Shown here in pieces: positions 27,592 through 35,968 of a DNA stretch of 64,000 nucleotides. Each line of letters starts with the position of its first letter. Within the stretch, counting starts at the first letter, position 1. Origin of the DNA: Actinomarinicola tropica (lineage in GTDB: Bacteria > Actinomycetota > Acidimicrobiia > Acidimicrobiales > SKKL01); NCBI RefSeq assembly GCF_009650215.1, contig NZ_CP045851.1, forward strand, positions 2,631,001 to 2,695,000, in the 5' to 3' direction. The translations under genes were made by a program, and so were the position numbers. The notes under the pieces are model-generated. The model searched no databases. It had not been told where the DNA came from and saw nothing but the letters and a program-made list of their open reading frames with translations.

Positions 27592-28539
27592 TCAGTAGCC
27601 GGCGTCGACGTCGACGAGGCCGAGCAGTGGCTCGCCTCGGGCGAAGCGGCGGACGTTCTCGGTCACCCTCGCCGCCAGCAGCGGGATGCCCATCTCCGGC
27701 GTGTTCGCGATGTGCGGCGTCACGATCGCGCGCGGGTGCGTCCACAGCGGATGCCCCTCGGGCAGCGGCTCGGGGTCCGTCACGTCGAGGGCCGCGCCGC
27801 CGATGCGGCCGGCGTCGAGCGCCGCGACCAGCGCGTCGGTGTCGATGTGGCGGCCGCGGCCGACGTTGACGATCCACGCGTGCGACGGGAGGACGTCGAG
27901 CTCCGCGGCGCCGATGACGCCCTCGGTCTCCGGCGTGAGCGCCAGCGCGACGACGACGAGGTCGGCGCCGTCGAGCGCATCGTGCAGATCGGCGGTGGTG
28001 ACCGTGCGGTCCGCGCCGGGCATCGGCGTCGATCGGCGGCGCACGACCGTGGTCGTCGCGCCGAACGGCGCGAGCAGCTCGAGGAGCGACGCGGTGATCT
28101 CTCCGCCGCCGAGGATCGTGACACGAGCACCGAGCAGGTTCCGACCGACCGGCGCGCTCCAGCGCTGCTCACGGGCGTAGCCGGCGACGTGGCGCAGGCC
28201 TGCCAGTGCCAGGGCGAGCGCGTGCTCGGCCACCGGTGGTGCGTACACGCCCTTCCCGCACGTCCACGTGCGCTCGTCGTCGAGGAGGTGGACGTAGTTC
28301 TCGATGCCCGCGAAGGGCAGCTGCACCCACCGCAGCTGCTGACCCCGGGCGAGCAGCCCGGGCATCAGGTCGGCACGCGCCGCATCGGCCCAGACCAGGG
28401 CGTCGGCGTCCTCGACGTCGGCGAGCACGCCGCCGCCCTCGACCACGGCGGCGCGGAGGGACTCGGCCCGGCCCGAGTTCGGCTCGACGGCGATGCGTGG
28501 CGGTGCGGACGGGTCACGAGGGGTCGGGGCGTCGGACAT
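27592..28539 (-). CDS. D-isomer-specific 2-hydroxyacid dehydrogenase, 315 aa
   Basis: An NAD(P)H-dependent 2-ketoacid/2-hydroxyacid oxidoreductase. The cofactor motif is altered to LGGGEITASLLELLAPFGATTTVV. The catalytic set is present: the Arg of VNVGRGRHIDTDAL, the Glu region of ALDVTDPEPLPEGHPLW, and the His of VTPHIANT. Start ATG 28539 (MSDAPTPRDPSAPPR) was chosen because the much longer open frame upstream runs antisense through the divergent Gfo/Idh/MocA gene. The pair is divergent with 114 bp between starts, hinting at shared control or a common substrate (inference). Confidence 0.9.
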   Translation of the reverse strand: MSDAPTPRDPSAPPRIAVEPNSGRAESLRAAVVEGGGVLADVEDADALVWADAARADLMPGLLARGQQLRWVQLPFAGIENYVHLLDDERTWTCGKGVYAPPVAEHALALALAGLRHVAGYAREQRWSAPVGRNLLGARVTILGGGEITASLLELLAPFGATTTVVRRRSTPMPGADRTVTTADLHDALDGADLVVVALALTPETEGVIGAAELDVLPSHAWIVNVGRGRHIDTDALVAALDAGRIGGAALDVTDPEPLPEGHPLWTHPRAIVTPHIANTPEMGIPLLAARVTENVRRFARGEPLLGLVDVDAGY

Positions 28540-28653
28540 CGCGCCACTCTCCCACCTGGACGCCGGCGCGTCCCCCGGTCCACGGTGGCTGTGGGACGCT
28601 ACGGGGGCGCGCGGCGATCGACAGAGGACGGCGATGGCTGGAGGAGCGACTCG

Positions 28654-29658
28654 ATGACCACCCAGACGAGCGGCGAGGCCGTGCGCATCGGCATCATCGG
28701 GTGCGGCGACATCGCCCGGCGGGTCCACGTGCCGGCGCTGAGCGCCGCGGGGGCCCGGGTCATCCGCTTCGCGAGCACGGACATCGCCGACGCCGAGGAG
28801 GCCGCCCGCCGCTCGGGGCAGCCCGACTCGATGACGAGCGACGAGTGGCGCCACGTGACCGCGTCGGTCCACATCGACGCCGTCGACATCTGCACGCCGA
28901 ACCACCTCCACGCCGACATGGCGATGGCGGCGATGGAGACCGGCAAGCACGTCCTCGTCGAGTCGCCGATGGCGCTGACGGCGGCGCAGGCCGACGCCAT
29001 GTTGAAGGTCGCGGCGCGCAAGGGGGTCACCCTCGTCCCCGCCATGAGCGTGCGGTTCATCGGGCCCTACGCCGCGATGATCGACGCCGCCCGCTCGGGC
29101 GCCGTCGGCGAGGTCCGATCGGTCGAGATCGCGTTCGGCCACCACGGCCCGGAGCGGCTCAACCCCGGGGCCACCTGGTACCTCGACAAGGAGAAGGCCG
29201 GGGGCGGGCCGCTCATGGAGCTCGGCACCTCCCAGATCGACCTGCTGCGCACCGCGCTCGAGCGCGAGGTCGTCCAGGTGAGCGCCGTGACCCTCGGACG
29301 GCGGGGCGGCGTCGAGGAGCGGGCCGAGGCTCGGCTCACGTTCGAGGGCGGCGCCAGCGCCCAGCTGCGCTGCGGTTGGACGGGGCCCGAGAACCTCTGG
29401 CGGATGGTCGGCACCGACGGCACCCTCGAGCTGGACGCGTCGACGCCGCCGCAGCTCGTGCGACCCGACGGTACGTCGGAGCGGCTCGCCATCCCCGAGG
29501 TGCCGAGCATCGAGGGCGTGTTCGTGGCCGCGGTCGCACGGGGCGAGCAGCCGCCGGTCACGGCGATGGACGGACGGGCCGCGGTGGCGGTGATCGAGGC
29601 GGCCTACGCCTCGTCGGCCGCCGGCGAGCCGGTGGAGGTCACCCGCCCCGCCTGGTGA
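28654..29658 (+). CDS. Gfo/Idh/MocA-family oxidoreductase, 334 aa
   Basis: An NAD(P)-dependent sugar or cyclitol dehydrogenase fold: Rossmann motif VRIGIIGCGDIARRVHVPAL, then DAVDICTPNHLHADMAMAAMETGKHVLVESPMALT, then a C-terminal beta-sheet domain with GGGPLMELGTSQIDLLR. The usual EKP motif reads ESP, so the conserved lysine is lost, while the distal GxxxDxGxHxxD-like segment is also altered (His to Gln). Reduced or changed catalysis is possible. Start ATG 28654 has GGAGGAG 8 bp upstream. It diverges from a hydroxyacid dehydrogenase and is convergent with the carbonic anhydrase gene, with 6 bp between stops. Confidence 0.88.
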   Translation: MTTQTSGEAVRIGIIGCGDIARRVHVPALSAAGARVIRFASTDIADAEEAARRSGQPDSMTSDEWRHVTASVHIDAVDICTPNHLHADMAMAAMETGKHVLVESPMALTAAQADAMLKVAARKGVTLVPAMSVRFIGPYAAMIDAARSGAVGEVRSVEIAFGHHGPERLNPGATWYLDKEKAGGGPLMELGTSQIDLLRTALEREVVQVSAVTLGRRGGVEERAEARLTFEGGASAQLRCGWTGPENLWRMVGTDGTLELDASTPPQLVRPDGTSERLAIPEVPSIEGVFVAAVARGEQPPVTAMDGRAAVAVIEAAYASSAAGEPVEVTRPAW

Positions 29659-29664
29659 CGGGCG

Positions 29665-30159
29665 TCAGCTGTCGGCGTCGCGCTCCCAGCGGACGGGCAT
29701 CGCGACCTCGCCGGTCTCGACGTCGAAGACGAAGCCCGCGATCTTGTCGACCTTCTGGAGGTAGGGCGTGGAGCGGACGATCTCGACGTCCTCACGCAGC
29801 GCCGCCTCGTGGTCGGCGATCGGCAGGAAGCGCATGTCGCTGCCGGTGATCGTCTGCAGCTCCTCGTCGGTCACGCCCGCCAGACCGCACTTGGTGTGCT
29901 GCATCACGACGACGGTGGTGACGCCGAGGACGTGGGTGGACAGCGCCAGGCTGCGCAACACGTCCTCGGTGACCCGTCCCCCGGCGTTGCGGATGACGTG
30001 GGCCTCCCCCAGGTGCAGCCCGAGCACCGCGAAGGTGTCGATGCGTGCGTCCATGCAGGTGACCACGGCCAGCTGCAGGGACGGTCGGGGGTCGGCGACG
30101 TTGGCGCGGGCGGCGGCGTAGCCGGCGTTGCCCGCGAGGAGCTGTTGGATCTCTGCCAT
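29665..30159 (-). CDS. Beta-class carbonic anhydrase, 164 aa
   Basis: Catalyses reversible CO2 hydration in the cytoplasm. Zinc ligands are visible: Cys in VVTCMDARID (with the catalytic Asp-Arg dyad), and His and Cys in VMQHTKCG. Other family features are HVIRNAGGRVTEDVLRSLALSTHVLGV and the C-terminal VFDVETGEV. The short length fits the compact actinobacterial type (Rv1284-like). Start ATG 30159 (MAEIQQLLAGN); an upstream Met at 30198 would add 13 residues of weak sequence. The gene lies 61 bp from the tRNA-Leu gene, both on the minus strand. Confidence 0.95.
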   Translation of the reverse strand: MAEIQQLLAGNAGYAAARANVADPRPSLQLAVVTCMDARIDTFAVLGLHLGEAHVIRNAGGRVTEDVLRSLALSTHVLGVTTVVVMQHTKCGLAGVTDEELQTITGSDMRFLPIADHEAALREDVEIVRSTPYLQKVDKIAGFVFDVETGEVAMPVRWERDADS

Positions 30160-30220
30160 CGGCGGCGAGCCTACGGGCCGCCGGGAGCCCGCGTGCACGC
30201 GAGCGGCGAGCAGGGGTTCG

Positions 30221-30307
30221 TGGTGGGCGAGGGGGGACTCGAACCCCCACGGGCCGGAGCCCTGCCGGGTTTAAGCCAGCTGCGTCTGCCAGTTCCGCCA
30301 CTCGCCC
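30221..30307 (-). tRNA. leuX: tRNA-Leu (anticodon UAA), CCA encoded
   Basis: Read on the minus strand. The acceptor stem GGGCGAG pairs exactly with CTCGCCC, followed by discriminator A and an encoded CCA (30223-30221). The D arm has GCGGAACTGGCAGACGC as in leucine tRNAs. The anticodon stem GCTGG/CCGGC encloses loop CTTAAAC (anticodon TAA). A long variable arm (class II) precedes the T arm GGGGGTTCGAGTCCCCC. It decodes UUA and UUG. TTA is very rare in such GC-rich genomes; the equivalent gene in Streptomyces is bldA. The CDSs either side are a carbonic anhydrase and a membrane protein. Confidence 0.95.
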
Positions 30308-30391
30308 CGAGCCCGGCTCACGCTAGAGCACCCTCCTGCCTCCCGCCGCGGCGGTGGGTGTCGGCCGGGGCCTCGCGGGTAGCGCCCGAGG

Positions 30392-31084
30392 GTGGTCACC
30401 TCGGTGCTGCACCTCGTCGTCGCCGTCGTCCTCGCGGGCCTCACCGCCTACGGGCTGGTCGTGTGGCGGCGGCATCGACGGAGCTACACGCTCATCGTCG
30501 TGGCGGTCGGCCTGGGCCTCGTCTACGACAACGCCGTCCTCGGCATCGGCCGCTGGCTCGGCCACGGGTCGACCTTGGAGGCGCTGTCGTACCCCCGCTT
30601 CTGGATCCACGCGCTCATCACGCCGCTGCTGATCATCGTCGGCGTCGGCGCGGCGAGGACACTCGCCGGCGGCTGGGCCCGCAGCCGCATAGGGCACGCC
30701 GCCGTCTGCCTCGTCGCAACAGGGCTCGTCGTCTGGGGCGTCGTGATCGACATCGTCGGCCTGGAGCTCGATCAGCAGAGCGAGGCCGGGCTCCTCAGCT
30801 ACGGCAACGCGGCGGCCAGCGCGCCGGTCCCTGCCATCGCCACCATCGTCATCCTGCTCGGCTTCGGCGCCTGGGTGTGGCGGGCCGCCGGCTGGCCGTG
30901 GCTGGCGGTCGCCGCCGGCGTCATGTTCATCGCCTCGGGCCTGGGCGCGATCTCCGGCCTCCTCACCAACGTCGGCGAGCTGTCCCTGATCGCTGGCCTC
31001 GTCGCCACCGAGGAGCGCGCCGGACGCCACATGGACCGCTCGTCCCGGGCGGCACGCGAGCCTGCGCTCGCAGGCCGGCGCTGA
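30392..31084 (+). CDS. Polytopic membrane protein, 230 aa, function unknown
   Basis: About six hydrophobic helices: residues 1-24, 32-52, 68-88, 103-127, 143-163 and 170-195. Polar features include YDNAVLGIGRWLGHG between helices 2 and 3 and YPRFWIHALITPLLI, and the C-terminal tail is basic and cytoplasmic-type. I recognise no enzymatic or transport signature. Start GTG 30392 (VTSVLHLVVAVVLAGL). It stands alone between the tRNA-Leu gene and the DNA methyltransferase. Confidence 0.8.
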   Translation: MVTSVLHLVVAVVLAGLTAYGLVVWRRHRRSYTLIVVAVGLGLVYDNAVLGIGRWLGHGSTLEALSYPRFWIHALITPLLIIVGVGAARTLAGGWARSRIGHAAVCLVATGLVVWGVVIDIVGLELDQQSEAGLLSYGNAAASAPVPAIATIVILLGFGAWVWRAAGWPWLAVAAGVMFIASGLGAISGLLTNVGELSLIAGLVATEERAGRHMDRSSRAAREPALAGRR

Positions 31085-31160
31085 CGCGTCGCGCGCACGT
31101 TCGATCCCGAGGCGACCCCGCCCTGTAGCGTCGTGGGCCGATCGCACAGGAGGAGGCAGG

Positions 31161-32606
31161 GTGGCCACACGGCGCACGACGTCGACGTCGAACTTCGGCG
31201 TCGGGGCCAGGGAGAGCCACGACGCCACCGCGTTCTACGAGCGCTTCCGCGCCCCTGAGCTCACCTCCGACGACACCGTCCTCCCACCGGTCCCGGTGGC
31301 CGAGCCGTTCGTCGTCGGCGACGCCCGGCGGATGGACACCCTGGCCGACGGATCGGTCGCCCTGGTCGTCACCTCGCCCCCGTACTTCGCGGGCAAGCAG
31401 TACGAGGAGGAGCTGGAGCGCGAGGGCGTGCCCGCCACCTACCTCGAGTACCTCCAGATGCTCACCGACGTGTTCGCCGAGTGCGTCCGCGTCCTCGAAC
31501 CCGGCGGCCGCATCGCGGTGAACGTCGCCAACCTCGGCCGCAAGCCCTACCGCAGCCTCTCGGCCGACGTCATCCGCATCCTCGAGCACGACTTGGGCCT
31601 GCTCCTGCGGGGCGAGATCATCTGGCAGAAGGCCGAGGGGGCCGGCGGCTCCTGCGCCTGGGGCTCCTACCGGGCGGCCACCAACCCGGTGCTGCGCGAC
31701 GTCACCGAGCGGATCGTGGTGGCCAGCAAGGGTCGCTTCGACCGGGCTCGCACGGCCAAGAAGAGGGCCGACGCCGGGCTCCCCCACGAGAGCACGATCC
31801 TCACCGAGGACTTCCTCGCCCTCACCCTCGACGTGTGGAACATCCCACCCGAGAGCGCGCGGCGGGTCGGGCACCCCGCGCCGTTCCCCGTCGAGCTGCC
31901 CGAGCAGCTCATCCGGCTCTACACCTATGCCGGCGACCTGGTGCTCGACCCGTTCATGGGCAGCGGCTCGACGCTCGTGGCCGCCGCCCGGCTCGACCGG
32001 CGCTACGTCGGCTACGACCTCGACCCCGAGTACGCCGAGATCGCCCGCCGACGCGTCGCCGAGGAGGCCGACGGAGCGGCACGCGGCGCCACCCACGCCG
32101 CCGCCGACGACGACGACGAGCCCGGCGAGGTCGCACCCGTCGGCGAGGCGGCCGCCGCCGGGATGGCCGCCAGCCGCCTCGCCGTGGAGGCGCTGCGCGC
32201 CGCCGGGTTCGAGGTGCAGGCCGAGGGACGCAAGCTGCCCCGCACCAGCACCACCGGCACGATCCTGGCCGACGACCGGCGCGGTCGGCGCTGGCACGTC
32301 CGCGTGGCCGGGCCGCACGTCGCGCACCGCGGTGGTCTGCTGCGCAACGAGGTCGTGTGGCGCACGCTCGGCGAGGCGGCGGCGATCCGGGGCCGCTACC
32401 CCGACGTGCCGGTGCTCGTGCTCACCACCGCGGTGCCCAAGCGCTCGAGCGAGGGCGCCGTGGCCCTGCGCGCCGCAGGGCCAGCCGCCGTGTTCGACGT
32501 GGTCGACGTGCGGAGCGCCGACGGCCTCGACCGCCTCGCGGCCTACGCGACCGGCGAGCAGGCCGCGCCGCTCCCGGGCTTCTGGACCGACGACGACCTG
32601 GGGTGA
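31161..32606 (+). CDS. Beta-type DNA methyltransferase with C-terminal extension, 481 aa
   Basis: A SAM-dependent N4-cytosine or N6-adenine methyltransferase. Motif IV TSPPY is at residues 71-75 and motif I DPFMGSGST at 263-271, i.e. the beta-class order, followed by RRYVGYDLDPEYAEIARRR. Between them is the target-recognition segment with WQKAEGAGGSCAWGSYR. Residues about 330-475 form a second domain (VEALRAAGFEVQAEGRKLP, RRWHVRVAGPHVAHRGGLLRNEVVWR, VPVLVLTTAVPKRSSEGAVALRAAG) that I cannot name; a degenerate restriction-nuclease-like fold is one possibility. Start GTG 31161 with AGGAGGAG upstream. No restriction endonuclease gene is adjacent, so it is an orphan methylase as far as the window shows. 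Confidence 0.9.
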   Translation: MATRRTTSTSNFGVGARESHDATAFYERFRAPELTSDDTVLPPVPVAEPFVVGDARRMDTLADGSVALVVTSPPYFAGKQYEEELEREGVPATYLEYLQMLTDVFAECVRVLEPGGRIAVNVANLGRKPYRSLSADVIRILEHDLGLLLRGEIIWQKAEGAGGSCAWGSYRAATNPVLRDVTERIVVASKGRFDRARTAKKRADAGLPHESTILTEDFLALTLDVWNIPPESARRVGHPAPFPVELPEQLIRLYTYAGDLVLDPFMGSGSTLVAAARLDRRYVGYDLDPEYAEIARRRVAEEADGAARGATHAAADDDDEPGEVAPVGEAAAAGMAASRLAVEALRAAGFEVQAEGRKLPRTSTTGTILADDRRGRRWHVRVAGPHVAHRGGLLRNEVVWRTLGEAAAIRGRYPDVPVLVLTTAVPKRSSEGAVALRAAGPAAVFDVVDVRSADGLDRLAAYATGEQAAPLPGFWTDDDLG

Positions 32607-32615
32607 CGGGCGGCG

Positions 32616-32975
32616 CTACGCGGCGTCGGCTCCCACCTCCCCGTCGACCGCCTCCCACAGGGCGGTGCGCACCCGCATGGCATCGGCCCCGGTGAGGCCG
32701 TTGGCGACGACGACCCCCTCCACCATGTCGCCGAGGACCGCCGGCCACGGCCGACCCCGCAGGCGCACCGACACCGTGGCGCCACCGTCGCGCCGGCGGC
32801 GGATGGTCCGGTCGACGTCGACGAGGCGGGGCGGGCTGCGGAACGCCGGCACCACGAGGCCACGCCCCCGTGCCGCCTCCCCCAGGGAACGGGCGGCGTG
32901 GGCGAAGCGAACCGAGCTGGCGTCGGAGTGGGCGCCGTCGGCACGGCGGGGGCGGGAGCGGGTCGTGGGGGCCAT
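32616..32975 (-). CDS. Small basic conserved hypothetical protein, 119 aa
   Basis: Start ATG 32975 (MAPTTRSRPRRADGAHSDASSVRF); an in-frame ATG 9 bp upstream is equally possible. The N-terminal 25 residues are Arg- and Ser-rich. The body contains RFAHAARSLGEAARGRGLVVPAFRSPPR and a C-terminal VVANGLTGADAMRVRTALWEAV helix. No known domain is recognised. It is divergent from the RecB-like nuclease gene (63 bp between starts) and convergent with the methyltransferase (9 bp between stops). Its link to DNA metabolism is only positional. Confidence 0.65.
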   Translation of the reverse strand: MAPTTRSRPRRADGAHSDASSVRFAHAARSLGEAARGRGLVVPAFRSPPRLVDVDRTIRRRRDGGATVSVRLRGRPWPAVLGDMVEGVVVANGLTGADAMRVRTALWEAVDGEVGADAA

Positions 32976-33038
32976 CGACGACATCTTCCCCGGGGGGTGT
33001 GACACTCCGGCCGGCCCGGCCCCGTTAGCGTCGGACCC

Positions 33039-34007
33039 GTGACGACCGAGGGCGTGGCCACCGAGGGATCCGCGGGAGCCGACCTCAACCCGGCCCAGCA
33101 GGAGGTGCTCGACCTCCTCGGCGCGCCGCGCGAGTCGCGGCCCACCTTCGACGCCGAGCTGCGCCACCAGCTGAAGGCGGAGCTCGAGTCCGCCCTCGCC
33201 CACCTCGCCGGCGACATCGACCCCGACGACCCGATCTTCATCTCCAAGCACAAGCTCGGGGCCGTCCACGGCTGCGAGGTCCGCCACCTGGCGGACGAGG
33301 CCGCAGGGTTCGAGTGGTCCGTGCCCACCGCTCGCGGCACCGTCGCCCACAAGGCCGTCGAGCTGTCCGTCCACTGGCGGGGCGAACCCACGCCGGCGGA
33401 GCTGGTCGACGAGTCGATGGCACGCCTCGCGAACGGCGGCGACGGACTGGCCGAGTTCCTCCAGCGCTGCTCCGAGGTCGAGACGATCGAGCTACGGGCC
33501 GAGGCGCTCGACCGGGTCACCAAGTTCCTCGAGATGTTCCCGCCGCTGCAGTCACGCTGGCGGCCCGTCACCGAGAGCAGGGTCCGCCTCGAGCTGGCGG
33601 AGGGCCGCATCATCCTCTCCGGGAAGGTGGACCTCTCGCTCGGACGCGCTCGGGGCACGACGGCGGGCAAGGTCCTCATCGACCTCAAGACCGGCGGCTT
33701 CTCCCCCGTCCACCTCGACGACCTGCGCTTCTACGCCCTGCTGGAGACGATCCGCCTCGGCGTGCCGCCCCGTCTCGTCACCAGCTACTACCTCGACGCC
33801 GGCGTCGCTCGGCCGGAACCGATCACCGTCCCCCTGCTGGAGGCCACCGTCGCCCGCGTGGCCGACGGCGTCGAGCGCCTCGTGGGGCTGGCCCACGGCA
33901 CGGTCGAGCCGATCCTGCGCACGGGCCCGGCGTGCCGCTGGTGCGTCCGCCTCCACGAGTGCGAGGCCGGGCTCCGGGCTCTCGACCAGGACGACGACTG
34001 GAGCTGA
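33039..34007 (+). CDS. RecB/Cas4-like PD-(D/E)XK nuclease with iron-sulfur cysteines, 322 aa
   Basis: A single-domain exonuclease of the RecB family. The catalytic core is visible as SGKVDLSLG (Asp) and KVLIDLKTGGFSP (Asp-x-Lys), followed by the QxxxY-like helix DDLRFYALLETI. One cysteine lies near the N-terminus (VHGCEVRHLAD) and three near the C-terminus in CRWCVRLHEC, the C...C-x2-C-x5-C arrangement that holds a [4Fe-4S] cluster in Cas4 and AddB. HGTVAHKAVE-like ARGTVAHKAVELSV supplies the conserved His. Start GTG 33039. No CRISPR or helicase gene is near, so a stand-alone DNA-repair or end-processing role is more likely than Cas4. Confidence 0.88.
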   Translation: MTTEGVATEGSAGADLNPAQQEVLDLLGAPRESRPTFDAELRHQLKAELESALAHLAGDIDPDDPIFISKHKLGAVHGCEVRHLADEAAGFEWSVPTARGTVAHKAVELSVHWRGEPTPAELVDESMARLANGGDGLAEFLQRCSEVETIELRAEALDRVTKFLEMFPPLQSRWRPVTESRVRLELAEGRIILSGKVDLSLGRARGTTAGKVLIDLKTGGFSPVHLDDLRFYALLETIRLGVPPRLVTSYYLDAGVARPEPITVPLLEATVARVADGVERLVGLAHGTVEPILRTGPACRWCVRLHECEAGLRALDQDDDWS

Positions 34008-34052
34008 GCGGCCGCCCGGCCGACGAACGACACCGCCGGTAGCATCCGCGGC

Positions 34053-34922
34053 ATGGCCGAGCGTCCGGAGGCACCGCCCGTGGAGACCACTACGGCGCCC
34101 CGGAGCACCGAGCTCGTGCACCTCCCCCCGGTCGCCGACGCGGGCCCGACGCCCCCGGAGCCCGACCCGGACCGCCTCGGCGACGTCGACGAGTGGGGTC
34201 GATCCGAGCGCATGCGCGCAGTGGCCCGGGCCCTGTACGACCCGATGTACCGGCACTGGTTCCGCGCCGAGTGGGAGCACCTCGACCGGATCCCCACCGA
34301 GGGCGGCGCCCTCCTCGTCGCCAACCACGCAGGGGCCGTCCCGCCCGACGCCCCGGTGATCATGCACGGCATCGAGACCGAGCTCGACCGCCCCGTCTAC
34401 GGGTTGGCCGACCACATGTTCCGCGACATCCCCGTCGTCGGCACGCTGTGGTCGCGCATGGGCGGCGTCGTCGCCCACCCCGACAACGCGTACCGGCTCC
34501 TCCACGACCAGGGGCAGCTCGTCCTCGTCTTCCCCGAAGGCATCAAGGGCCCGGGCAAGCACGTGAGCGAGCGCTACCGACTGCGGCGGTTCGGTCGGGG
34601 CGGCTTCGTCGAGATCGCCATGCGCGCCGGGGTCCCGATCGTGCCGATCGCCGTCGTCGGCGCCGAGGAGTCGATGCCCGTGCTGGCCAAGTCGACCACC
34701 GTCGCCCGGGCGATGGGCCTGCCCTACATCCCGTTCACCGTGGGGTACCTGCCGGCGAAGTTCCGCCTCCGGGTGCTCGAGCCGGTGCGCCTCGACGTCG
34801 AGCCCGGCCTGGACCGCTACTCCCGCAGCCGGATCATGGACGAGTCAGAGGCGATCCGCGGCCGCATCCAGGAGGAGCTGCACGACATGCTCCGCAGGCG
34901 CCGCTCGATCTGGTTCGGCTGA
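34053..34922 (+). CDS. PlsC-like 1-acyl-glycerol-phosphate acyltransferase family protein, 289 aa
   Basis: Transfers an acyl group to a lysophospholipid or related alcohol. The catalytic NHAGAVPPDA (His and Asp) is present, as are the acceptor-binding segment FPEGIKGPGKHVSERYRLRRFGRGGFVEIAMRAGVPIVPIAVVGAEE and a hydrophobic C-terminal part. The first 55 residues are Pro- and Thr-rich and probably disordered. There is no signal peptide; membrane association is expected through hydrophobic patches. Start ATG 34053. Its stop overlaps the next gene's start (TGATG), forming a three-gene operon with an SDR and a DHFR-like protein. Confidence 0.9.
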   Translation: MAERPEAPPVETTTAPRSTELVHLPPVADAGPTPPEPDPDRLGDVDEWGRSERMRAVARALYDPMYRHWFRAEWEHLDRIPTEGGALLVANHAGAVPPDAPVIMHGIETELDRPVYGLADHMFRDIPVVGTLWSRMGGVVAHPDNAYRLLHDQGQLVLVFPEGIKGPGKHVSERYRLRRFGRGGFVEIAMRAGVPIVPIAVVGAEESMPVLAKSTTVARAMGLPYIPFTVGYLPAKFRLRVLEPVRLDVEPGLDRYSRSRIMDESEAIRGRIQEELHDMLRRRRSIWFG

Positions 34923-35968
34923 TGGGACGCCGCGTCCTCGTCACCGGGCTCGGCACGTTCTGGGGCGGCCGCGTCGCCCAGGCCCTGGAGTCGGAGCCCG
35001 ACGTCGACGTCGTCGTCGGCATGGGCGTCGAGGAGCCGAAGGTCCCCCTCGAGCGCACCGAGTTCGTCCGGGCCGACGCCTCGTACTCGATCCTCTCCCG
35101 CCTGGTGAAGGCCACCCAGGTCGACACGATCGTCCACACCCACCTCGTCGTCGACCAGACGCAGATGCCGTCCCGGCAGGTCCACGAGACGAACGTGATC
35201 GGCACGATGAACCTGCTGGCGGCGGCGTCCGACCCCGCGAGCTCGGTGCGCGACGTCATCGTGAAGTCGTCGACGCTCGTCTACGGCTCCTCGGCCCAGG
35301 ACCCGACGTGGTTCACCGAGGAAACGCCACGGCGCAGCCGCAAGCCGACGGGGATCGAGCGGTCGCTCGAGGAGGTCGAGGGCTACGTGCGGGACTTCGC
35401 CCTCGACAACCCGCACGTGAACATCGCGCTGCTGCGCTTCTGCAAGGTCCTCGGCGAGGAGCTGGTCACGCCCATCAGCCGGGCGCTGCAGCTGCCGCTC
35501 GTCCCCTCGATCGCCGGGTTCGACCCCCGCATGCAGTTCGTCCACGAGACCGACGTCGTGGCCGCGATGGCCTTCGTCCTCCGCCGTCGGCTGAGCGGCG
35601 TCTACAACGTGGCGGGCGATGGCGTCCTGCCCTGGAGCGAGGTCGCGGCGATCTGCGGCAAGCGCACCTTCCCGATCACCCCGTACGGCACCGGCCTCGC
35701 CGGGATCGCCCTGCGCCGCCTCGGGCTCGACCTCCCCGACGAGCTCCTCACGCTGCTGCGCTACGGCCGCGGCGTCGACAACAGCCGGCTGAAGGACCTC
35801 GGCTTCGCCTACCGGTGCACGACCGCGGGGACGGTGAGGGCCTTCGCCGAGGCCACCCGGCTGCGGGCCACCGTCGGCGACCCCCACCCGACCTACACGT
35901 TCGAGCAGGACGTCGAGCAGTTCTTCCGCCACTCCCCCGCCGTCGTGCGCGATCCTGACCGACCGTGA
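34922..35968 (+). CDS. NAD-dependent epimerase/dehydratase (extended SDR), 348 aa
   Basis: The Rossmann motif is RVLVTGLGTFWGGRVAQAL. The next segments are DTIVHTHLVVDQTQMPSRQVHETNVIGTMNLLAAA and VIVKSSTLVYGSSAQDP. The Tyr of LVYG is followed not by a close Lys but by RKPTGIERSLEEVE, so the YxxxK pair is weak. The C-terminus has MQFVHETDVVAAMAFVL and GVYNVAGDGVLPWSEVAAICG. It follows the acyltransferase with a 1-bp overlap and precedes a DHFR-like gene with a 4-bp overlap. In several actinobacteria an SDR is fused or adjacent to such acyltransferases, which suggests a joint lipid-metabolism step (inference). Confidence 0.9.
   Translation: MGRRVLVTGLGTFWGGRVAQALESEPDVDVVVGMGVEEPKVPLERTEFVRADASYSILSRLVKATQVDTIVHTHLVVDQTQMPSRQVHETNVIGTMNLLAAASDPASSVRDVIVKSSTLVYGSSAQDPTWFTEETPRRSRKPTGIERSLEEVEGYVRDFALDNPHVNIALLRFCKVLGEELVTPISRALQLPLVPSIAGFDPRMQFVHETDVVAAMAFVLRRRLSGVYNVAGDGVLPWSEVAAICGKRTFPITPYGTGLAGIALRRLGLDLPDELLTLLRYGRGVDNSRLKDLGFAYRCTTAGTVRAFAEATRLRATVGDPHPTYTFEQDVEQFFRHSPAVVRDPDRP

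Noticed and set aside
30221-30307. tRNA-Ser, because of the long variable arm
   Set aside because: The anticodon loop reads CTTAAAC, and the D-arm and discriminator A fit leucine.
33039-34007. Cas4 of a CRISPR system
   Set aside because: The iron-sulfur nuclease pattern fits, but no repeat array and no cas gene is present in the window.
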